Positions 43,601 through 48,153 of a stretch of 48,153 bases of DNA are shown piece by piece (position 1 is the first letter of the stretch; every line of letters begins with the position of its first letter). The position numbers and the translations under genes are program-made. Source of the stretch: Clostridia bacterium. Lineage in GTDB: Bacteria > Bacillota > Clostridia > TANB77 > CAG-508. Below the pieces are notes generated by a model. The model was not told the DNA's origin. It ran no database searches and was given only the letters and a program-made list of their open reading frames with translations. The stretch spans positions 1 through 48,153 of the forward strand of contig JAAWJM010000014.1 of assembly GCA_022796855.1 (NCBI GenBank), read 5' to 3'.

Positions 43601-45796
43601 GTGAAAGAAAACATGAAAACAGAAGATAACAGTAGTATAGCAAACAAAGAAGCTACTGTAAAAAGAAGAGGAACAAAGACATATGTTCCAAGAACCAATG
43701 AAACCAAAAGTAGAAATCAAATTCAAGAAAAAAAAGGACAATCAAGAATTGACAATCAGCAACGAGACGGAAATACGGAGTTAAACATGGAAACACCAAA
43801 CACGACAAAAAGGAATAAAGCAAGAAAAGTCGTAGTAAATCAAGAAATTAAAAACCGTAACCAAGGAGAAAGAAGAAAACTAGATTCGAAACGAGAGATA
43901 AAGAAGCAAGAAGAGATAGAATTAAAATTTGAAAACAAAAGCAGATTAGGTACAAAAAGAGAACTTCAAAAGCGTGAGGAGAATGTGGAGCAAAGAAATG
44001 AAACACAAAGAAGAAAAAAACAATATAGTGAAACAAAAACACAAAGTAGCACAATGAGCAGACAAACAAAGCAAGCAAGAACAAGAACCCAAGGAGATAA
44101 TGAAAATCAGTTGACACAAGACAATCGTTTTCAATTTAAGAAAAGTCCATTAAAAATTATTCCACTTGGTGGTTTATTAGAAATTGGAAAAAATATTACG
44201 GTGTTTGAATATGAAAATGAAATTGTCGTAGTTGATTGTGGGTTAGCTTTTCCAGAAGATGACATGTTAGGAATTGATTTAGTTATCCCAGATATTACGT
44301 ATTTAGAACGAAATAAGGAGAAAATCAAAGGACTTGTTATTACACATGGTCATGAAGATCATATCGGTTCGATTCCATACCTATTAAAGCAAATCAATAT
44401 TCCTATTTATGCAACAAGATTAACAGCGGGACTTATCAAAAATAAATTAGAGGAACATGGTTTAGTACGTAGTACGAAATTAAACATTATCAACCAAGGA
44501 GAAACCATTTACTTTGGCAAAATCAATGTAGAATTTATTAGAAGTTGCCATAGTATACCAGATGCTGTAGCATTAGCGATTCATACACCAGTAGGAACCA
44601 TCCTTCACACAGGAGATTTTAAAATTGACTATACTCCAATTGATGATGAACGAATGGATTTTGGAAGACTTGCTGAACTTGGAAATAAAGGTGTACTTGC
44701 CCTTATGTCGGATAGTACCAATGCCGAAAGAAGAGGGTATACCATGTCTGAAAGTACAGTAGGAGATGTGTTTGAAAAACTATTTCTAAACTGTAAGAAA
44801 CGTATTGTAGTAGCAACTTTTGCATCTAACGTGCATCGTGTACAACAAATAGTCAATTCTGCTGTTAAATATGGTAGAAAAATTGCTGTATGTGGTAGAA
44901 GTATGATTAACATGATTACGACAGCTGTTGAACTTGGGTATATCCAAGTTCCAAACAATGTATTTATTGATATCGACATGATTCGTAATTATACCGATGA
45001 ACAACTTGTTATTATTACAACTGGTTCTCAAGGAGAAACAATGTCGGCTCTTACAAGAATGGCAACAGGAGAACACAAAAAAGTAACGATTACTTCCAAT
45101 GACTTAGTCATTATTTCGGCAAGTCCAATACCAGGAAATGAAAAATTAGTTTCCAAAGTAATTGATGATTTAATGAAAATTGGAGCAGAAGTAGTGTACT
45201 CTACCCTAGAAGATGTTCATGTATCAGGACACGCATGTCAAGAAGAACAAAAATTAATGTTAGCACTTGTACGACCAAAATATTTTATTCCTGTTCATGG
45301 AGAATATAGGCAATTAATTGCTCATATTGAGACTGCCAAAAAGATGGGAATTGAACCAGAAAATACATTCATCCTAACCAATGGTAGAATATTAGAAATG
45401 AATGAAAACGAGGCAAAATTAACAGGTTCAGTACCATCCGGAAAAATTTTAGTAGATGGATTAGGGGTAGGAGATGTAGGAAATATTGTATTACGAGACA
45501 GACAACATTTATCACAAGATGGTTTAATTGTCATAGTACTAACCATGGATGGAGCGACAGGAGAAGTGGTAGCAGGACCAGATGTTATTTCAAGAGGATT
45601 TGTATATGTACGAGAATCTGAGAATCTAATGGATAGTGTAAAAATGGTCATCCGTGATGAAATCGCAAAATGTGAAGAAAAACACATCAAAGAATGGTCT
45701 GTTATAAAATCGAATTTAAAAGATAATTTAAGAGACTATATCTACCAAAAAACAAAGAGAAACCCAATGATTTTGCCAATTATCATGGAAGTTTAA
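43601..45796 (+). CDS. Ribonuclease J with long basic N-terminal extension
   Basis: A metallo-beta-lactamase/beta-CASP RNase (5' exonuclease and endonuclease) of mRNA turnover. The catalytic core begins near residue 180: KIIPLGGLLEIGKNITVFEYE, the metal motif THGHEDHIGSIPYLL, HTGDFKIDYTP, SDSTNAERRGYTMSE, SGHACQEEQKLML and FIPVHGEYRQLIAH. The first 175 residues are a disordered, Lys/Arg/Glu/Gln/Thr-rich extension not found in Bacillus RNase J; it could bind RNA or partners. The GTG at 43601 is preferred because AAGGAGAAGG precedes it; an ATG at 43577 would put that site inside the gene. No in-frame CGG. Confidence 0.9.
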   Translation: MKENMKTEDNSSIANKEATVKRRGTKTYVPRTNETKSRNQIQEKKGQSRIDNQQRDGNTELNMETPNTTKRNKARKVVVNQEIKNRNQGERRKLDSKREIKKQEEIELKFENKSRLGTKRELQKREENVEQRNETQRRKKQYSETKTQSSTMSRQTKQARTRTQGDNENQLTQDNRFQFKKSPLKIIPLGGLLEIGKNITVFEYENEIVVVDCGLAFPEDDMLGIDLVIPDITYLERNKEKIKGLVITHGHEDHIGSIPYLLKQINIPIYATRLTAGLIKNKLEEHGLVRSTKLNIINQGETIYFGKINVEFIRSCHSIPDAVALAIHTPVGTILHTGDFKIDYTPIDDERMDFGRLAELGNKGVLALMSDSTNAERRGYTMSESTVGDVFEKLFLNCKKRIVVATFASNVHRVQQIVNSAVKYGRKIAVCGRSMINMITTAVELGYIQVPNNVFIDIDMIRNYTDEQLVIITTGSQGETMSALTRMATGEHKKVTITSNDLVIISASPIPGNEKLVSKVIDDLMKIGAEVVYSTLEDVHVSGHACQEEQKLMLALVRPKYFIPVHGEYRQLIAHIETAKKMGIEPENTFILTNGRILEMNENEAKLTGSVPSGKILVDGLGVGDVGNIVLRDRQHLSQDGLIVIVLTMDGATGEVVAGPDVISRGFVYVRESENLMDSVKMVIRDEIAKCEEKHIKEWSVIKSNLKDNLRDYIYQKTKRNPMILPIIMEV

Positions 45797-45802
45797 AAAA
45801 AC

Positions 45803-45845
45803 CAGCAATACCAAGGCTTTACAAATTTGGTATTGCTGATTTGTT
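45803..45845 (+). terminator. RNase J terminator
   Basis: The stem CAGCAATACCA/TGGTATTGCTG (45803-45813 with 45828-45838) is followed by a T-rich tract. Confidence 0.75.
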
Positions 45846-45908
45846 ATTAATCTGTGATTAACAAAGTGAGCTTATTCTTATGTATTGCTAAAAATTTTTG
45901 CAAAAGGC

Positions 45909-45936
45909 TTGACAAATTATAAAAAAGTTATATAAT
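45909..45936 (+). promoter_or_regulatory. infC-rpmI-rplT promoter
   Basis: TTGACA (45909-45914) and TATAAT (45931-45936), spacer 16. Confidence 0.8.
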
Positions 45937-45949
45937 TATAAAGTTAAAA

Positions 45950-46066
45950 GAAGAAGAAATCCACTTCTCACCTTATCGAAATGAAAGAAAAAGGTTATTA
46001 AATAGGTGTGTATTCTATGAATAATAGAAGTAATGTGGATTGGCTTTTAACAAAGTCAATCTTATT
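45950..46066 (+). promoter_or_regulatory. infC operon leader, ribosomal protein L20-type attenuator
   Basis: AATCCACTTC near 45959 can pair with the distant GAAG...GTGGATT near 46028-46040. The latter overlaps a terminator (GATTGGCTTT/AAAGTCAATC plus T6, about 46038-46069). This competing-stem layout is that of the L20 leader, where L20 represses its own operon. Not folded computationally. Confidence 0.65.
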
Positions 46067-46083
46067 TTTTGGAGGTGTTTTCA

Positions 46084-46599
46084 ATCAAACAAGAATTACC
46101 AATTAATGAACAAATTCGTCAAAAACAAGTACAATTAATTGATGATGAAGGACAAAAACGAGGAGTTATGGATACAAGAGAAGCTTTGGATATTGCTTAT
46201 GAAAAGAATTTAGACCTAGTATTAGTTGCACCTAATGGAAATCCACCAGTTTGTAAAATTATGAACTATGGAAAATATAAATTTGAGCAAGCAAAAAAAG
46301 AAAAAGAAGCAAAGAAAAAGCAAAAAGTATATGAATTAAAAGAACTTCGTATTACACCAAATACAGAAGAACATGATTTTAATTTTAAAGCGAAAAATGC
46401 AAGAAAATTCCTAGAAGATGGATGTAAAGTAAAAATTACAGTTCGTTTTCGTGGAAGAGAATTAAACTATGTAAAACAAGGTGAAACAATTTTAAATCAA
46501 TTCATTGAAGAATTGTCAGATATTGCTGTTTCTGAAAAGAGACCAGTATTAGAAGGAAAGAATATGTTTATTATATTAGCTAAAAAAGCTGAGAAATAA
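46084..46599 (+). CDS. infC: Translation initiation factor IF-3 with AUC start codon
   Basis: IF-3 binds the 30S subunit and proofreads start codon choice. The family sequence begins KQELPINEQIRQKQVQLIDDEG, followed by LDLVLVAPNGNPPVCKIMNYGKYKFEQ and the C-domain GRELNYVKQG and GKNMFIILAKK. No ATG, GTG or TTG lies at the right distance. The perfect GGAGGTG (46071-46077) is six bases from ATC at 46084, in frame. IF-3 genes of other bacteria use AUU, allowing IF-3 to repress its own unusual start; the same is inferred here. The product is 171 residues. First gene of infC-rpmI-rplT. Confidence 0.9.
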   Translation: MKQELPINEQIRQKQVQLIDDEGQKRGVMDTREALDIAYEKNLDLVLVAPNGNPPVCKIMNYGKYKFEQAKKEKEAKKKQKVYELKELRITPNTEEHDFNFKAKNARKFLEDGCKVKITVRFRGRELNYVKQGETILNQFIEELSDIAVSEKRPVLEGKNMFIILAKKAEK

Positions 46600-46633
46600 T
46601 ATAGAAATCAAAAAAGAAGGGAGTTTGAAAATT

Positions 46634-46834
46634 ATGCCAAAATTAAAAACCAATAAAGCAGCTAAAAAAAGATACAGTCATACTGCAACAGGAAAAGTAA
46701 AAAGAACACATGCAAATTCAAGACACAGATTAGCAACCAAAACATCAAGACAAAAAATGTCTAGAAGAGAAAGTGCTTATGCTGATAAAACAGTAGAAGC
46801 AGGAATTAAAAAATTATTACCATATGGTAACTAA
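46634..46834 (+). CDS. rpmI: 50S ribosomal protein L35
   Basis: A 66-residue, highly basic protein with the standard MPKLKTNKAAKKRYSHTATGKVKRTHAN start and a YGN end. The start at 46634 is set by the conserved MPK N-terminus. Second gene of infC-rpmI-rplT. Confidence 0.96.
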   Translation: MPKLKTNKAAKKRYSHTATGKVKRTHANSRHRLATKTSRQKMSRRESAYADKTVEAGIKKLLPYGN

Positions 46835-46867
46835 AATGAAAAACAAGAATAGGAAGGTGAAAAAGAA

Positions 46868-47218
46868 ATGGCAAGAGTTAAGAGTGCAATTATTACTCGT
46901 AAAAAACATAAAAAAATAATGAAACAAGCAAAAGGATACTATGGAGCAAAACATTATCGTTTTAGAATGGCAAAACAAGCTGTTATGAAATCTGGAATGT
47001 ATGCATATGTAGGAAGAAAAGATAAGAAAAGTGATTTTAGAAAACTATGGATTACTAGAATTAATGCAGCAGCAAGAATGAATGGTTTAACATACAGTAA
47101 ATTAATCTCAGGATTAAAAAAAGCAAATGTAACCATCAATCGTAAAATGCTTGCAGAAATTGCATTAACAGATCCTACTGCATTTACCAAAATTGCCGAA
47201 ATGGCGAAAAATGCGTAA
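46868..47218 (+). CDS. rplT: 50S ribosomal protein L20
   Basis: A 116-residue protein with the L20 hallmarks [29 protein letters not shown] and the C-domain [26 protein letters not shown]. It is needed early in 50S assembly and is the likely repressor acting on the operon leader. A strong terminator follows. Confidence 0.97.
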   Translation: MARVKSAIITRKKHKKIMKQAKGYYGAKHYRFRMAKQAVMKSGMYAYVGRKDKKSDFRKLWITRINAAARMNGLTYSKLISGLKKANVTINRKMLAEIALTDPTAFTKIAEMAKNA

Positions 47219-47234
47219 AAAATGTAAATAATAG

Positions 47235-47262
47235 AAAAACGGAATATTAGTTCCGTTTTTTT
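47235..47262 (+). terminator. infC-rpmI-rplT terminator
   Basis: A perfect 10-bp stem AAAAACGGAA/TTCCGTTTTT (47235-47244 with 47251-47260). Confidence 0.85.
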
Positions 47263-47283
47263 ATATTAGTCGCCAATTTCATA

Positions 47284-47312
47284 TTGTAAACAAGCAAAAA
47301 ACATGGTACAAT
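47284..47312 (+). promoter_or_regulatory. Promoter of the PilZ gene
   Basis: TTGTAA (47284-47289) and TACAAT (47307-47312), spacer 17. Confidence 0.55.
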
Positions 47313-47358
47313 AATTTATGACAACAATAAAGTGATGGTATCGAAAAAGGAGGATACG

Positions 47359-47985
47359 ATGGGCAAAAAAGAATTAAGCACTAAAATGTTGCGGAACTGC
47401 CGAATGGCTAGAATCAGTATTCCATCAGAGGAAGGCTATATGGTTGGTGTTTTCATAAGCCAGAATGATCAAATCCAGTTGACCATAGAAAAAGCCTTCA
47501 ATGTAGTACTTCCAGCAAGGTATGAGGTCACATTTTATGATGGGATTTTTGGAATCCAAAAATGTGACTGTGAACTAAGGGAAGGAATAAGCGGTTCTAG
47601 TGGTTCTGATTCTGTTTATGCAGAGTGCCAAGTTTTAGAAATTCTCGACATAAAGCAAAGAAGAGAGAATGTAAAGGTAGCTCTTGAAGCAAACATTGTG
47701 GTCTCAATCAATAAAGGTGAGGAATGGTTTGAAGCGACAATAAAAAATATCAGTGCAGGTGGAGTTTTCTTCGAATGTGATTTCTGGTTAGAACATGAAC
47801 GAAGAGTAGATTTTTCGCTTACAACTCCAGACAAAACTCTTCCACTCACTGCTAAAGTAGTCAGGATTGAAAAGTTAAAAGAAAGATCTGGCTACGGGTG
47901 CAAATTTATCGAACTTCCAAATAGCATCGAAAGTGCACTACGGAATTATGTGTTTGACTTGCAAAGAAAAAATGCAAAACTTTAA
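47359..47985 (+). CDS. PilZ-domain protein, zero-frame CGG codons
   Basis: A 208-residue protein of the flagellar-brake/YcgR type. A PilZ domain, which usually binds cyclic di-GMP, begins near residue 100: KQRRENVKVALEANIVV contains the RxxxR element, and ISAGGVFFECDFWLE the D/N-xSxxG-like element. An N-terminal domain of about 95 residues precedes it. The start at 47359 is set by AAGGAGG. CGG is used twice in zero frame (47392-47394 and 47941-47943) and both reads fit the family; a shift at either would ruin it. Codon use (more ATC, CAG, GGC, CTC) differs from the neighbourhood, suggesting recent transfer from a standard-code relative. It may link c-di-GMP to the pilus. Confidence 0.8.
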   Translation: MGKKELSTKMLRNCRMARISIPSEEGYMVGVFISQNDQIQLTIEKAFNVVLPARYEVTFYDGIFGIQKCDCELREGISGSSGSDSVYAECQVLEILDIKQRRENVKVALEANIVVSINKGEEWFEATIKNISAGGVFFECDFWLEHERRVDFSLTTPDKTLPLTAKVVRIEKLKERSGYGCKFIELPNSIESALRNYVFDLQRKNAKL

Positions 47986-48004
47986 TGCATAAAGGATGCG
48001 AAGA

Positions 48005-48038
48005 GGGATTAGCAATGGTATAGCGCTAATCCCTTCTT
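48005..48038 (+). terminator. Terminator after the PilZ gene
   Basis: GGGATTAGC/GCTAATCCC 9-bp stem (48005-48013 with 48025-48033), T-rich tail. Confidence 0.55.
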
Positions 48039-48078
48039 GTATAAAACAACATTGCTAAAAAATACCACAAAAAAAGTA

Positions 48079-48107
48079 TTGACATAAGAAGTGAAAGATG
48101 GTAAGAT
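48079..48107 (+). promoter_or_regulatory. Promoter reading out of the window
   Basis: TTGACA (48079-48084) and TAAGAT (48102-48107), spacer 17. The gene it serves lies beyond the end. Confidence 0.6.
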
Positions 48108-48153
48108 AAATAATACAGAAACAAATTACTTGGAAGTGACATATTTTTAAGTA

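Noticed and set aside
46069..46083. TTG 46069 or GTG 46075 as the infC start
   Set aside because: Both overlap the GGAGGTG ribosome site itself.
1..48153. tRNA, rRNA, prophage, transposase or integrase genes
   Set aside because: None seen on either strand; a dedicated tRNA search was not possible by eye.

Overview
The window is 48 kb of AT-rich chromosome from a spore-forming, fermentative member of the Clostridia, probably an uncultured gut-type lineage. Evidence for this is the spoVAC-spoVAD-spoVAE operon, DapL-type lysine/cell-wall synthesis, a bifunctional AdhE, an aspS T-box, an infC-rpmI-rplT operon with a leader attenuator, strong Shine-Dalgarno sites, and a type IV pilus operon with short Gram-positive-type pilins. 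I see no rRNA, tRNA, CRISPR, IS element or prophage.

The outstanding feature is how the genes are written. Twelve conserved genes look broken, with 21 apparent +1 frameshifts in total. In every case the break is an in-frame CGG codon, and deleting its C restores the family's reading frame with a glycine (GGN) at that point. The sites fall in Walker A motifs, the AMP-binding TSGTT motif, AspRS, MraZ, RsmH, an FtsI/SpoVD-type PBP, SpoVAD (three times) and SpoVAE. No other frameshift type is needed anywhere, and the many out-of-frame CGG triplets need no correction. This fits a lineage in which CGG has no zero-frame meaning and CGGN is read as Gly with a +1 shift. Only two genes, an unknown membrane protein (10855-11277) and a PilZ protein (47359-47985), use CGG in zero frame, twice each.

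Layout: dapL (28-1260). A heterodimeric ABC exporter (1367-5471, five recoding sites). A UvrD-like helicase with a nuclease insert (5551-7854), an RNA m5C methyltransferase and an acyl-CoA ligase (to 10784). A divergent unknown membrane gene with an operator-like inverted repeat. Two MacB/FtsX-type ABC ATPase-permease fusions (11573-16309). The division cluster start mraZ-rsmH-ftsL, with a convergent PASTA-PBP (16434-21254). adhE (21427-24030). A DUF4160/DUF2442 pair and a small repeat peptide (24230-25032). aspS with T-box on the minus strand (25162-27206). A prepilin-like leucine-rich-repeat surface protein (27315-29009).

The spoVA operon with a dodecin-like gene follows on the minus strand (29054-31166), then a 38-aa minus ORF and rsmB (31659-32975). 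The type IV pilus operon is pilMN fusion, pilO, pilP-like, major pilin, pilD-like, two minor pilins, pilB, pilT, pilC (33235-42293). It is followed by a ROK kinase (two recoding sites), RNase J (43601-45796), infC with an AUC start, rpmI and rplT (46084-47218), and the PilZ gene.

The pilus operon, infC-rpmI-rplT, rnj and adhE contain no in-frame CGG. The recoding sites sit in transport, envelope, sporulation, cofactor and tRNA-charging genes. Product lengths after +1 reading match the families: MraZ 143, RsmH 311, AspRS 583, SpoVAD 334 and ROK kinase 297 residues.
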